From positions 62,001 to 126,000 of the forward strand of contig CAWHJF010000019.1 in assembly GCA_963829575.1 (NCBI GenBank): a stretch of 64,000 nt of DNA. Reading direction: 5' to 3'. The first letter of the stretch is position 1. Each line of letters opens with the position of its first letter. This stretch comes from KACC-23026 sp963829575 (GTDB taxonomy: Bacteria > Bacillota > Bacilli > Bacillales > Sporolactobacillaceae). Both the position numbers and the translations under genes were made by a program. Below are positions 1-8,787 of this stretch, one piece after another. A model generated the notes under the pieces. That model searched no databases, was not told the DNA's origin, and was given only the letters and a program-made list of their open reading frames with translations.

Positions 1-73
1 ACAAATGATGTGTGATTATCAGCAGGCCATCAAAATTTTTAAAGTGCTTTTCATTTTGCTCATCATAAATCTT

Positions 74-367
74 TTAACTCAAATAAACTTCGGTTAACCA
101 AAATCCGTGATAAAGCATTAATGCGATGAAGAGATAACTCGTCATTTTAATCCCCATTCGGATTGATTTCCGCTTTAGCACTTTTGGGTAAAGGAAAATG
201 AGCAAAAGAGGCAGCAGAAGTTTCCATCCATAAAATAGCACTGGACTGATCTCATATAGATGCCAAGCTAACGGGTTCGCTTCAGTGATAAAATGTTCTC
301 TCAGCCCAAAATCAGTTAGACTTGCATCCAACAAACTGCATAAGAAGATCAATTGCGTATAAATCAC
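74..367 (-). CDS. DUF5658-like small membrane protein
   Basis: Small integral membrane protein resembling the DUF5658 family, whose function is unknown. I start it at the GTG at 367 because AAAGGAGG sits about six bases upstream; this gives 97 residues. The frame stays open further upstream but without a better ribosome site. Three hydrophobic segments are visible (about residues 2-20, 43-60 and 75-93). The conserved-looking EANPLAW motif near residue 30 follows the first one, and an Asp (LLDASLT) lies inside it, both typical of this family. It is the last minus-strand gene at the window edge and has no obvious operon partner. No catalytic motif is seen. Family assignment is from memory of the motif pattern. 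Confidence 0.7.
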   Translation of the reverse strand: MIYTQLIFLCSLLDASLTDFGLREHFITEANPLAWHLYEISPVLFYGWKLLLPLLLIFLYPKVLKRKSIRMGIKMTSYLFIALMLYHGFWLTEVYLS

Positions 368-559
368 GTGCTTTCCTCCTTTGTTTGCACACTTAATTTG
401 CATTCATCAGTATGGGCAAATTAAACGATTTTTAATGAAATCATCTCGTTCTCTTTAGAGAACAATTGCATAAAAAAAGACTAACAAGACAATCCTTATT
501 ATTGTTCTATAAGAAGAACGAAAAACCCTTTTTTACTATATTTTTTTTTAAATTTAACA

Positions 560-584
560 AAAAAGCCCCCGAGTTGGGAGCTTT
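560..584 (-). terminator. Rho-independent terminator of the aldo/keto reductase gene
   Basis: Nine-base arms AAAGCTCCC/GGGGGCTTT (one G-T pair) with a five-base loop, followed on the minus strand by a T-rich run. It lies 9 bases past the stop of the gene ending at 593. Confidence 0.8.
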
Positions 585-592
585 GAGAATCC

Positions 593-1573
593 TTATTGAT
601 GACCTAACACAGGATGTGGGACATACGGTTCTTCTAAACGAGCGATTTCTTCAGGTGTTAATTCAATCGAAAGGCTTTGAACAGCATCGTCTAAATGACT
701 CATCTTAGTCGTACCAATAATCGGTGCCGTTACCGGATCTTTTTTAAGGAGCCAGGCAAGTGCAATTTGGGCACGCGGGACTCCACGGCTTTCCGCAATT
801 TGAGCCACTTGTTCCACAACAGCGCGATCGGCATCTTGAGTTTTTGAATAAAGAAATTTACCAAATTCATCTGTCTCTGCGCGATAACTTGAATCGTCCC
901 AATCTCGTGTTAGCTTACCTCGAGCTAGTGGACTCCACGGAATCACGCCAATGCCTTCCACCTTACAAAGTGGCAGCATTTCTCGTTCTTCTTCTCTATA
1001 TAGGAGATTAAGGTGATTTTGCATCGACACAAAACGCGTCCAGCCATGTGTCTCTGCCACATGCAGGGCTTTAGCAAACTGCCAAGCATACATCGAAGAG
1101 GCTCCAATATAACGCGCTTTTCCAGCTTTAACTACATCGTGTAAAGCTTCCATCGTCTCTTCAATTGGCGTTGTTGGATCCCATCTATGTATTTGGTATA
1201 AATCCACGTAATCGGTGCCTAACCGCTTTAAACTGTGATCGATTTCCGCCATGATCGATTTCCGAGAAAGACCGCCGCCGTTTGGTCCTTTGCGCATGAC
1301 ACCATGTACTTTTGTAGCAATGACGACTTCTTCGCGGCGTGTATAGTCCTTAAGTGCTCGTCCTACAATTTCTTCACTTGTCCCATCAGAATAGACATTT
1401 GCCGTATCGAAAAAATTCAGTCCATAATCCAAAGCCTTCTTTATAATAGGTCGACTTTTCTCTTCATCTAACACCCAACGATGATTGCCGCGTTCAGGTA
1501 CACCAAAACTCATACACCCCACACATAATCGTGATACGTCTAGTCCGGTGTTGCCTAGCTTTACATAGTCCAT
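593..1573 (-). CDS. Aldo/keto reductase
   Basis: NADPH-dependent aldo/keto reductase of the (beta/alpha)8 barrel type, cytosolic, 326 residues, the usual length. The catalytic tetrad is visible: Asp56 and Tyr61 in FFDTANVYSDG, Lys88 in VVIATKV and His129 in DLYQIHRWD. The N-terminus (YVKLGNTGLDVSRLCVGCMSFG) is typical of the YdjG/Tas-like branch, and the C-terminal segment carries the cofactor-binding PIIGTTKMSHLDDAV region. A good ribosome site (AAAGAGGGG) lies before the ATG. It appears to be a single-gene unit with its own terminator. The natural substrate cannot be told; a general aldehyde/ketone detoxification role is an inference. A second, more distant paralogue is at 21840-22802. Confidence 0.9.
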   Translation of the reverse strand: MDYVKLGNTGLDVSRLCVGCMSFGVPERGNHRWVLDEEKSRPIIKKALDYGLNFFDTANVYSDGTSEEIVGRALKDYTRREEVVIATKVHGVMRKGPNGGGLSRKSIMAEIDHSLKRLGTDYVDLYQIHRWDPTTPIEETMEALHDVVKAGKARYIGASSMYAWQFAKALHVAETHGWTRFVSMQNHLNLLYREEEREMLPLCKVEGIGVIPWSPLARGKLTRDWDDSSYRAETDEFGKFLYSKTQDADRAVVEQVAQIAESRGVPRAQIALAWLLKKDPVTAPIIGTTKMSHLDDAVQSLSIELTPEEIARLEEPYVPHPVLGHQ

Positions 1574-1680
1574 TAAGAGTCCCCTCTTTCATGCTTAGTA
1601 AAATCCGAGTTACTAAGTTCAGTATAATCAATTAGGAGCAGAACATGCCAATGGAACGTTCTATCCTTTTATTTTCAAAT

Positions 1681-1729
1681 AAAAAAATGGAGTGGTTAGA
1701 CGACTGAAGGCATCGCTTAGCCACTCCAT
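1681..1729 (-). terminator. Terminator of the Gly/Tyr-rich miniprotein gene
   Basis: Perfect nine-base arms ATGGAGTGG/CCACTCCAT around a 25-base loop, with a run of seven T residues following on the minus strand. It begins just past the stop codon of the small gene at 1734-1895. Confidence 0.75.
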
Positions 1730-1733
1730 CTAA

Positions 1734-1895
1734 TTAAAATAGCAATAGGAACATTGCTGGGAATAAAACATTACCGTGAGCTGGTCCAGCACCATAGCCA
1801 TAGCCTGATGCAAATAGAGGTCTCCCCCCATAACCGTATGCAAATGGTGGGCGTGCACCATAACCAGGTCCGTAAGATCCATAGGAATTGAACAT
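1734..1895 (-). CDS. Gly/Tyr-rich miniprotein, possibly spore-associated
   Basis: A 53-residue open frame starting at the ATG at 1895, with GGGGTG upstream and a clear terminator directly after the stop, which argues for a real gene. The product is rich in Gly, Tyr, Pro and Ala, with repeated YG and GYG steps (SYGPGYGARP, SGYGYGAG), and ends in a hydrophobic tail (VLFPAMFLLF). It resembles in composition the 69-residue Gly/Tyr protein at 47356-47565. Such low-complexity proteins are common in Bacillales spore coats, so a coat or outer-layer role is inferred, not shown. No enzymatic domain is present. Confidence 0.6.
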   Translation of the reverse strand: MFNSYGSYGPGYGARPPFAYGYGGRPLFASGYGYGAGPAHGNVLFPAMFLLLF

Positions 1896-2116
1896 TTTTA
1901 GCACCCCATTTTTATAAAATACTACCTACCTTGTATCTTATGCCGAATTTGAATCATTCGGATGGGTCGCTCTTTGATAGGGTATGAAAAACACACCCAA
2001 ATTAAAGCAAGAATCCATTCATCAAAAAAACCGCTCCATTACCTTGTCCACGGCACGATCTTCCACGTGAACTCAGTTAATCGAGCAATTTTATCAATTA
2101 GTGACTGCTTACATTC

Positions 2117-4354
2117 TCAGTAGTTCTTAAACAAATTTTGAATAATGGTATACGACTGCTTTAACCGCTCGTGATAAGCAGGTGTGGACCATTCCGGCCA
2201 TTGGTACGAGTAAAATTTAGAAACTGTACCCCCTCCAGAAGGCACGGACTGAAGCAAATTGTCCGAAGCCATACCCGCCGGCTGATAGGTATAAAAACCC
2301 AAATCTAGGCTTGAGGTTTTTGCTGAGGACGTTAAGCCGTCCTTCCACATATTACCCATGACTTCATGAGTGCTTGGGTCCTTCACATTTAATAACGCCC
2401 ATGGAATCCTAAGTTCGACCGTTTTTTTATTCTGAGAGAGATCAAAATCAGCCAATGAATTATAAGACGGATCGTTTGGATTCGCATTACCGTAAATTAA
2501 TTTTCCCGTTTCATAACTACTAAACGGAATGGTTTGATTTTGAGTTGGGATGGTTAAAGGCTTATTAAGTGCCAATCGGATCGGATCAAAAACCCCCTGA
2601 TCGTTTAAAGAGGCTGACTTAGGCTCAGGAATCATCCCCAACTGATGACCATATTGATAAAGAAACGCATCGTAATGCTGATCTACCAACACTCTAGACG
2701 TCGTCTTCCCACTTAACTGAATGGCAAAGTCTGCGCCTTCGCTTAATTGAAGCTTATTCCCAACCTTGGTATTCCCTTGACTTTTAATGGTATCTATAAA
2801 AACAAGGGCGTTTCTTTTACTCCAATTAATCGGCTTTGAAAAATCAAGCCTTAGATACAAATATGCCTCATCACTCGTCACAAAAACCTGATCCAGTCCT
2901 TTTAGACCACTATTACTAGATAACCCATCCCTTTGATAGATCGGCTTGATCCCTGCTTTTTGCCAGTCGGTAGAGTCACCATCTACCGCAATAGATTGTT
3001 TCGCTCCTGGATCAAAACTCATCAAACCAAAATGTTGTTCACTCGTTTGGACATTATCCCAAAATGGTCTTTGATTGGGATCATCGACGTCCATCGTATT
3101 CCAAGTTCGTTTAAACCACTCATCTTGCCAAGTAAAGATAAGTCCCCCCGCATAATTCTCAGAGATAATGGTTCGATAAAGCTTCGCGTCAATCTGTCCT
3201 TGCTCGGTTTCGGTCAAATCTCCCTGATTCATGCCAAGTGGATTCGTATGCGTCATTCCCCTTGAAGACGGAACGCCAAACTCGGCCACTAAAACCGGCA
3301 TATTATGATGTTGTTTGAGGTCATGCAAGTATCCTGCATAGGAATCTTTTACACCATCTTGATCCATGTAGTTTCGATAGGTTTTGTCATCGTTCAAGAA
3401 ATCTGGATAATACGGATAAATATGATAAGACGCGAACATGCCAGCTTTCCAATCAATCGTCGTTTGAATATGATTCGGATTCACTGAAACCATATCTTCA
3501 GTGGAAAGCGGTTCTGACGGATGCTTAAGAAGATCGGTCGTCACCCAGTTCGTAAAGCTCATCGGCCGTTGCCACTTGTAATGGGCCATCTCATAATTGG
3601 CCGTATAATTCATCATCCCTGCAAGCCAATCTTCAAATGGCGTTGAATCCTGCGCAGCTTTAAAATAACGCCCTATAAAGCGCGTTTTGTTTACATGTTT
3701 TTGGTCGGTATTCTGCACCACTTGAGGATCCCACTCAGTGCCTAAAATCCAGCCGATGACATACGGAGAGACATCAGCCGTATACGTTCCGCCCGCATGA
3801 CCCCGCACTTTTTTAATTGTCGCCTGACCATGAATGACATTAATCGTATCTTCTATTGCTTTATGAAAATCCTTCATATTTACCGATGCATACACATCTT
3901 GCGTTTTCAACATATTGTCTTCATTCACCCAAACGCCTTGAAAAAGATATAACGGTTGTTTGTGATGCGTGTTATACGCGAGCAAAGCCTGATAAAAACC
4001 AGGATTTGGCAGTGTATAAATCCGAATGGCATTGGCATGCATGGCGCCGATTTCTTTAAACCACTGTGCATAATCAGCTTTCTCAATCCCAATTTCACCC
4101 GGAAAATAGCCAGGTTTTGAGATCCCCATGTTGACGCCTTTGATCGTCAGGGGCTGCCATTTACCGTTTTTATAGAGTTCTAGATGGGTTGCGTCCACAT
4201 TGCCTGCGACCTTGATATCCCCAACTGTTTCTACTTCTGAGGTTGCGCCATGGGAATGGTCGACAAATTTTACTTGCCAAATGAGAACTGGCCCCCCAAT
4301 TAAGAGGACAAATGTTGCAAAAACGATGCCAAATATAATAGCTTGACGTCTCAT
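2117..4354 (-). CDS. Membrane-anchored clan-A-like glycoside hydrolase with C-terminal CBM9-like domain
   Basis: Predicted 745-residue extracytoplasmic enzyme. The start at 4354 is chosen because AAGGAGG lies eight bases upstream, 10 bases after the stop of the glycosyltransferase gene. Residues 5-28 form a signal anchor. Then comes a TIM-barrel-like domain (about 50-440) opening with the IKGVNMGISKPG motif. Two glutamates sit where clan GH-A enzymes have acid/base and nucleophile: GTEWDP and VAEFGVP. The C-terminal part (about 460-735; SIAVDGDSTDWQKAG, then AYLYLRLDFSKP) looks like a CBM9/DOMON-type carbohydrate-binding beta sandwich. Third gene of the HEAT-GT2-GH unit, so it probably trims or releases the polymer made by the upstream synthase. 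That role and the exact GH family are inferences. Confidence 0.75.
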   Translation of the reverse strand: MRRQAIIFGIVFATFVLLIGGPVLIWQVKFVDHSHGATSEVETVGDIKVAGNVDATHLELYKNGKWQPLTIKGVNMGISKPGYFPGEIGIEKADYAQWFKEIGAMHANAIRIYTLPNPGFYQALLAYNTHHKQPLYLFQGVWVNEDNMLKTQDVYASVNMKDFHKAIEDTINVIHGQATIKKVRGHAGGTYTADVSPYVIGWILGTEWDPQVVQNTDQKHVNKTRFIGRYFKAAQDSTPFEDWLAGMMNYTANYEMAHYKWQRPMSFTNWVTTDLLKHPSEPLSTEDMVSVNPNHIQTTIDWKAGMFASYHIYPYYPDFLNDDKTYRNYMDQDGVKDSYAGYLHDLKQHHNMPVLVAEFGVPSSRGMTHTNPLGMNQGDLTETEQGQIDAKLYRTIISENYAGGLIFTWQDEWFKRTWNTMDVDDPNQRPFWDNVQTSEQHFGLMSFDPGAKQSIAVDGDSTDWQKAGIKPIYQRDGLSSNSGLKGLDQVFVTSDEAYLYLRLDFSKPINWSKRNALVFIDTIKSQGNTKVGNKLQLSEGADFAIQLSGKTTSRVLVDQHYDAFLYQYGHQLGMIPEPKSASLNDQGVFDPIRLALNKPLTIPTQNQTIPFSSYETGKLIYGNANPNDPSYNSLADFDLSQNKKTVELRIPWALLNVKDPSTHEVMGNMWKDGLTSSAKTSSLDLGFYTYQPAGMASDNLLQSVPSGGGTVSKFYSYQWPEWSTPAYHERLKQSYTIIQNLFKNY

Positions 4355-4364
4355 GTGTGCCTCC

Positions 4365-5771
4365 TTATGATGAAATTCCTTTTCGGACCATTTCACCCCA
4401 ACCTTGTTTCTTAAATAGCACTTGAATCATTCCTTCGAATCGCCACCAAACCATCAACGGACGAAACCAAAATGACTCACTAAGGGAATAGAAAAATAGA
4501 CGCGTTAATTCCCGAACTGATTGATAGCGTTGTAAACTCCATTCTTCTAATAAGACGGATGCCATGGAAAAAAATGAACCGTAGATCAAATTTAAAGCAA
4601 ACAATAGTAAGGCAAAAGGAACATTAATATCATTCAAAAAGAAAGCTAGAACTACAAGTACGTAACCAAATAATTCCATAACCGGGCTTAAGAGCTCAAT
4701 AATAAAAAAGTAAGGCATCGCGATTAGACCAATTCTTCCGTACTTCGGATTAAAGAGCATCGTGCGGTGCGCCCATAAGCTTTCAAAAAGCCCCCGCTGC
4801 CATCGGTTCCTCTGCCTTCTCAAAATTTTTAATGTCTCAGGCGCTTCTGTCCAACAAACAGGGTCGGGAATATAACGGATTTCGTTATTAGATTTTTCTT
4901 CTTTTATTAACCGGTGTAGTCGAACCACTAACTCCATATCCTCACCGACAGTATCGGTCCGATAGCCACCTGCTTTTACGACCCATTGTTTGGAGAACAC
5001 TCCAAAGGCTCCTGACACAATAAGGAGTAGATTAAAGCGGCTCAACCCGATCCGTCCGATTAGAAAGGCACGAAGATATTCAATGACCTGCATCACGACA
5101 AGACTCCGATTAGACACTTTGATTTCTTTAATCTCTCCGTTTTCAATTACACAACCATTTGCAATTCGCACACTGCCTCCGGTTGCAATGACTTGTCCAT
5201 CTGTATCAATAATCGGTTTCATCACTTTTAGGAACGCATCACGCTCAAGCACACAGTCCCCGTCAAGAGAACAAATATACGGATACCGCGCAATATTGAT
5301 CCCCGCGTTTAATGCATCTGATTTCCCACCGTTTTCCTTATCCACTACGATTAAGTTTGGATGCTCAAGCGATTGATAGATGCCCCGAACGAGCATCGTT
5401 TCAATTTCTTTCTTATAAACGCGTTTGACTTCAACCAAATTAAACTGACGGATCAACTGATCTAACGTTTCATCGATCGATCCGTCGTTAATAACAATCA
5501 CTTCAAACTGGGCATACATACTATTAAGAAGAGAGCGCACACTCGGTATAATACCTGTTGCTTCGTTGTAAGCCGGTACCAAGATCGAAAGCGGCTTGGA
5601 GTTACTGGCCGACAAAATGTCTCGATAATTTTCTTGTTGATCCAACAAATAAGATTTTCTCAATTGTATACCTGACAAAATTAGCAGAATGGAATAAAAG
5701 CCAATTACAAGAAGAACATAGACAATAAAAATAGAGGTGATAAACTGATAGATTTGATTTTCAATGCCCAT
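4365..5771 (-). CDS. Processive family 2 glycosyltransferase (membrane polysaccharide synthase)
   Basis: Inner-membrane GT2 enzyme of the cellulose/poly-GlcNAc/hyaluronan synthase type, 468 residues. The start at 5771 is set by AAAGGAGGG five bases upstream; it overlaps the stop of the HEAT gene by 11 bases, implying translational coupling. One N-terminal TM helix precedes the GT-A domain. Visible motifs: SILVPAYNE, VINDGS (UDP site), SLDGDC (DxD metal site), TVGEDMEL (catalytic Asp region) and RRQRNRWQRG (the Q/RxxRW signature of processive synthases). Several TM helices follow at the C-terminus. No PilZ domain is present, so direct c-di-GMP control through this subunit is not indicated. Sugar donor unknown. 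Confidence 0.85.
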   Translation of the reverse strand: MGIENQIYQFITSIFIVYVLLVIGFYSILLILSGIQLRKSYLLDQQENYRDILSASNSKPLSILVPAYNEATGIIPSVRSLLNSMYAQFEVIVINDGSIDETLDQLIRQFNLVEVKRVYKKEIETMLVRGIYQSLEHPNLIVVDKENGGKSDALNAGINIARYPYICSLDGDCVLERDAFLKVMKPIIDTDGQVIATGGSVRIANGCVIENGEIKEIKVSNRSLVVMQVIEYLRAFLIGRIGLSRFNLLLIVSGAFGVFSKQWVVKAGGYRTDTVGEDMELVVRLHRLIKEEKSNNEIRYIPDPVCWTEAPETLKILRRQRNRWQRGLFESLWAHRTMLFNPKYGRIGLIAMPYFFIIELLSPVMELFGYVLVVLAFFLNDINVPFALLLFALNLIYGSFFSMASVLLEEWSLQRYQSVRELTRLFFYSLSESFWFRPLMVWWRFEGMIQVLFKKQGWGEMVRKGISS

Positions 5772-6810
5772 AGACGCCCTCCTTTGGTAACCAATTATTG
5801 GCCATTTCTTTTGCAAACTGATCGTGATGATGTGCTTTGATATATTCAAGTTGGGCCTGTCCATTCTCATACTGAAGAATCGATTGAGCCGCTGCATTAC
5901 GCACCCACCAAGAGCGATCCTGCAAGAGCTGCTCTAACTGAGGCATAAACGCGTCATTTCTAAATCTCCCAAAGAAACGAGCCACCATCATTCGCTCTTC
6001 CCAATTTTCACTTGATATGAGTCGATACAAGGGTTCTGGATCAGAGATCGTTTCAATCTCCAGAATCGCTTTCATTGCTCGAATCCGCACCTCTTTATCT
6101 TGATTTAGCAACAATTCTTCTAATAAATTAGAGTATTGGGTCGCCTTTCGTTCTCGAATCGCATCCAAAATATCTAACTGAATGGCCTGCTCAAACGTTT
6201 CAAAGTGATCGATCAGTTCATGGAAGGTCGGCTCATCCATTCTTTTTAATATACTAAAATAGGCGGAGTGAGATAACGGTTGTTCCAAAGTCAAAAGTTT
6301 AGTCACAACCGATGGTTCTCTAAAATAAGCCATAATTCGTAGAGCTTGAACCCGCTCTTCTTCCGATCGATTACGAGAATTGTAGAATTTTAAGACCTGA
6401 TCAACCGTTTCGCGCATATAAAAGGTTTCAATCAAATGCAATGTGTTCATGCGTATACTCCAGCGCCGATGAAACAATGTCTTTTCATATTTGTTGCGAA
6501 ACATTTGATCCGCGAGTTCAAATAACCGTTCTTTAGCCGTCCGGTCTAAAAGGGTTTGCCGCGTGTCCTCTAGTAGTTCTTCTAAGGCTTCAAATTGAAG
6601 ATCATTTGAGGGGATTAATGAGGAGGGTCTATTCCCAGTCTCTAAGTAGAGGTAAAAATCTTCTGAACTATTGGTCTTCCATACTTCCATATTATGACGG
6701 TCTTTATTTTTGAGCCATTTCCCGATCGCAAGATATTCGTATGTGACAAATAACAAGACTATTAACACGTATAGAATCCCAAACAAAATATAATGCAACT
6801 TTATAACCAT
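5761..6810 (-). CDS. Membrane-anchored HEAT-repeat protein, first gene of polysaccharide operon
   Basis: A 349-residue protein with one N-terminal TM helix (about residues 5-28) followed by a cytoplasmic alpha-helical solenoid. Repeated helical pairs such as EVRIRAMKAILEIE and SWWVRNAAAQSILQYE are HEAT/PBS-lyase-like repeats. It has no catalytic motif, so it is probably a scaffold. It overlaps the GT2 gene by 11 bases and leads the three-gene unit, suggesting it binds or regulates the synthase at the membrane. The ATG at 6810 has its AAAGGG almost touching it; a TTG start four codons in would be spaced better, so the first residues are uncertain. A role in polymer export is inference from context only. 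Confidence 0.8.
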   Translation of the reverse strand: MVIKLHYILFGILYVLIVLLFVTYEYLAIGKWLKNKDRHNMEVWKTNSSEDFYLYLETGNRPSSLIPSNDLQFEALEELLEDTRQTLLDRTAKERLFELADQMFRNKYEKTLFHRRWSIRMNTLHLIETFYMRETVDQVLKFYNSRNRSEEERVQALRIMAYFREPSVVTKLLTLEQPLSHSAYFSILKRMDEPTFHELIDHFETFEQAIQLDILDAIRERKATQYSNLLEELLLNQDKEVRIRAMKAILEIETISDPEPLYRLISSENWEERMMVARFFGRFRNDAFMPQLEQLLQDRSWWVRNAAAQSILQYENGQAQLEYIKAHHHDQFAKEMANNWLPKEGVYGH

Positions 6811-7017
6811 CCCTTTATATCGTTAATTGACCAATCTTTCACTAAGTATAGCGAGACTTCGACAAAAAGTTAAGTCATTCGACAAAAAAGAATTTGGAAA
6901 ACATATACGATTTTTATATGGTGGTTTATAACACTGGATTTTTTAAATTGAAAATTAATTATAATTATACACGTAGGAAAAGAGGGCTGACCCGGTATAA
7001 AACCACAAAATATCAAA

Positions 7018-7051
7018 ATGGCCGTTCGAGCGGTGCGCTCCTAACGGCCAA
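7018..7051 (-). terminator. Terminator-like hairpin after the YjcZ-like gene
   Basis: Arms TGGCCGTT/AACGGCCA with an additional inner GAGCG/CGCTC pairing; a short TTTT follows on the minus strand. It is 12 bases past the stop at 7063. Confidence 0.6.
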
Positions 7052-7062
7052 AATGGGTGTGC

Positions 7063-7158
7063 TTAGTAAACGTAAGAGACACCGACAATAATCAAGAGGA
7101 TGAACAAAACAACGATCAGAGCAAAACCTGCTCCGGAACCTCCGCCACCATAAGCCAT
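7063..7158 (-). CDS. YjcZ-family sporulation miniprotein
   Basis: A 31-residue protein: a Gly-rich head (MAYGGGGSGAG) followed by one TM helix (FALIVVLFILLIIVG) and a short VSYVY tail. This is the hallmark of the YjcZ/YhfM-type tiny sporulation membrane proteins of Bacillales. The ATG at 7158 is the natural start. Its helix is almost identical to that of the neighbouring gene at 7211-7342, so the two are a recent tandem duplication. Expected location is the forespore or spore membrane; the molecular role of the family is unknown. Confidence 0.8.
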   Translation of the reverse strand: MAYGGGGSGAGFALIVVLFILLIIVGVSYVY

Positions 7159-7210
7159 TTTCTCACCCACTTTCACTTAACACATTCCTTTAAATCAAAC
7201 AGCCTAATCT

Positions 7211-7342
7211 TTAGTAGACGTAAGCTGTACCCACGATAATTAAGAGAATGAACAAGACGACAATCAGCGCGAAACCTGCACCGTAACCACCACCTGTGTA
7301 GCAGCAACCACCACCGCCGCCGTAACCTGCACCGTAAGCCAT
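7211..7342 (-). CDS. YjcZ-family sporulation miniprotein (longer copy)
   Basis: A 43-residue paralogue of the preceding miniprotein. It has a longer head containing a poly-Gly run, CC and YTGGGYGAG, then the TM helix FALIVVLFILLIIVG and tail TAYVY. The start at 7342 is fixed by AAAGGAGGTG nine bases upstream. It lies 52 bases upstream of its shorter copy, and both may share one transcript. A 5-4-5 palindrome at 7403-7416 lies about 60 bases upstream. The two adjacent cysteines are unusual for such a small membrane peptide and could allow disulfide cross-linking (inference). Confidence 0.8.
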   Translation of the reverse strand: MAYGAGYGGGGGCCYTGGGYGAGFALIVVLFILLIIVGTAYVY

Positions 7343-7402
7343 GAACCATTCACCTCCTTTGGTCTCAATAGTTATATGTATGTCATAGGAGGGTGTGTTG
7401 GC

Positions 7403-7416
7403 TAGACGCATGTCTA
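7403..7416. promoter_or_regulatory. Palindrome TAGAC-N4-GTCTA upstream of YjcZ-like gene
   Basis: Perfect inverted repeat of five bases with a four-base centre. The same arms with a different centre occur at 47251-47264, upstream of another Gly-rich miniprotein gene, so it may be an operator for a shared sporulation regulator. No known Bacillus regulator consensus is matched with confidence. Confidence 0.3.
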
Positions 7417-7473
7417 TATGAGTAGGAAATTGAGTCACTTACCCCACTATTCCTTTTTTTATACACAACTTAA

Positions 7474-7506
7474 AGGAGGCTGACCCTTGTTTCTGGTCAG
7501 CCTCCT
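7474..7506 (-). terminator. Hairpin after the Eis-like gene
   Basis: Perfect 12-base arms AGGAGGCTGACC/GGTCAGCCTCCT with a nine-base loop, 20 bases past the stop at 7526. The T tract after it on the minus strand is weak (TTTAAG). A variant of the same hairpin with the loop CTTGCTTTTT occurs at 23861-23896, also behind a minus-strand gene. Confidence 0.65.
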
Positions 7507-7525
7507 ATTTGGAGTATTTAGTTGT

Positions 7526-8698
7526 TTAAAAGAAATCGAGGATTAGTGGCGTACGGTTTCCAATTATGGATTCGAAAGACTGGACGGCTTCGGATGTTCC
7601 ATTTAATCGTCCGATTTGTTGAAGCATAGAAGGTCGACTATACCCCATTAAAACAGTCGTTAATGTTCGAATATCCAGTTCAATCACCTGATTAGATTCT
7701 TGAGCGTTGGGGCGTTCAGGTCCCTGAACAGTCATGTGCCCCTCCCAGAGTTCTACTGTTACATTATTCCATGGCGCTAATTCATCACTCACCTTGAGCG
7801 TTAGGGGTACACGTAGGTTGTCCCAGCAAAAAGGATAGGCTTTAAGAAACTCCGCAACATTCACAATTCGAGCCATCGCGTACGGTTTAACAACGGACTT
7901 CACTCGGGGTTCTGGTAACATAAAGAACAAAGGTTCTGCCACATCTGTTACCATCTCAAATTCTTGAATCATGGAATCATGCTGACAGATAAAAGACCAT
8001 AAACCGATTCTCGCTTCTTGATCAAGGGGAATAAATTCTCCAACCGTCATCTTGGCATCTTTTATTTTATAAAGCAGGTAACCACTAGGTTCATGGTTTG
8101 AATTAAAATAAACGGCCGCGTTGAACTCTTTATAAATTGCTTCCAACCAACGTTTTCGATTTCTTTTTACCATTCCTACGTATCTCGAAGCATACACCTC
8201 ATAAATGTGCGTCATGGCTTCAGGGTGGTCTTCTTTTTTAAACCGCTTCACAGTGCCTGGCGCCTCGCCAAATTTTCTCAACTCAGACTTCGATAAAGTG
8301 GACACTCTTTGATCACAAAAAAGTTCCCAGCCAAACTTCCGATAAAAATCCACATAAAATGGGTGCAACATCGAGAGCAAAAACCCCTCTTTTTTCATGA
8401 TGGATAAGGCCTCTGTCATAAGTGCTTTGACATATCCCTTTCTCCGGTACTCCGGATAGGTGGCTACTGCCCCAATGCCACCCATTTTAATCGTGGTCTG
8501 TTCAAGCATGACTTCAAATGGAACAACATGCAATTTAGCAGCTAGTGTGTCTTCTTCATAAATTCCATATAAAAGATGCGCGTTCAATTCATCTAGCGCG
8601 TCGGGCATTTCCTTCTCAGTTATACGATATTGAAAGGCATACTGGGATAACTCTAGCACAGATGGATAATCCTTTTCTGTTAATTTCACGATCGTCAT
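7526..8698 (-). CDS. Eis-like GNAT N-acetyltransferase
   Basis: Cytosolic acetyl-CoA-dependent acetyltransferase of the Eis family, 390 residues, the usual length. The N-terminal GNAT fold carries the acetyl-CoA motif (AVATYPEYRRKGYVKALM, near residue 78-95). A second degenerate GNAT domain follows, and the C-terminal part (about 290-390; TVELWEGHMTV, LDIRTLTTVLMG) is the SCP2-like domain of the family. Members acetylate amines, including aminoglycosides in Mycobacterium, but substrates in Bacillales are mostly unknown. The ATG at 8698 is preceded by AAGGGGG. It seems monocistronic, ending in the strong hairpin at 7474-7506. Confidence 0.85.
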   Translation of the reverse strand: MTIVKLTEKDYPSVLELSQYAFQYRITEKEMPDALDELNAHLLYGIYEEDTLAAKLHVVPFEVMLEQTTIKMGGIGAVATYPEYRRKGYVKALMTEALSIMKKEGFLLSMLHPFYVDFYRKFGWELFCDQRVSTLSKSELRKFGEAPGTVKRFKKEDHPEAMTHIYEVYASRYVGMVKRNRKRWLEAIYKEFNAAVYFNSNHEPSGYLLYKIKDAKMTVGEFIPLDQEARIGLWSFICQHDSMIQEFEMVTDVAEPLFFMLPEPRVKSVVKPYAMARIVNVAEFLKAYPFCWDNLRVPLTLKVSDELAPWNNVTVELWEGHMTVQGPERPNAQESNQVIELDIRTLTTVLMGYSRPSMLQQIGRLNGTSEAVQSFESIIGNRTPLILDFF

Positions 8699-8787
8699 TA
8701 GTTGCGCCCCCTTGTCTTTTTAAACGCCAAATCGTATTCTTTGGTGTGGCATTGTTACTAGATTAATTCATATCCCATTCCTTCTCT

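Noticed and set aside
466..708. 80-codon plus-strand frame at the 3' side of the first aldo/keto reductase gene
   Set aside because: It runs through the terminator and the end of the reductase gene and has no ribosome site.
2933..3265. 110-codon plus-strand frame opposite the glycoside hydrolase
   Set aside because: Lies wholly inside a well-supported gene and has no ribosome site or recognisable domain.
6930..6975. AT-rich ATTATAATTATA motif as a PerR box
   Set aside because: It does not satisfy the 7-1-7 symmetry and no oxidative-stress gene is adjacent.
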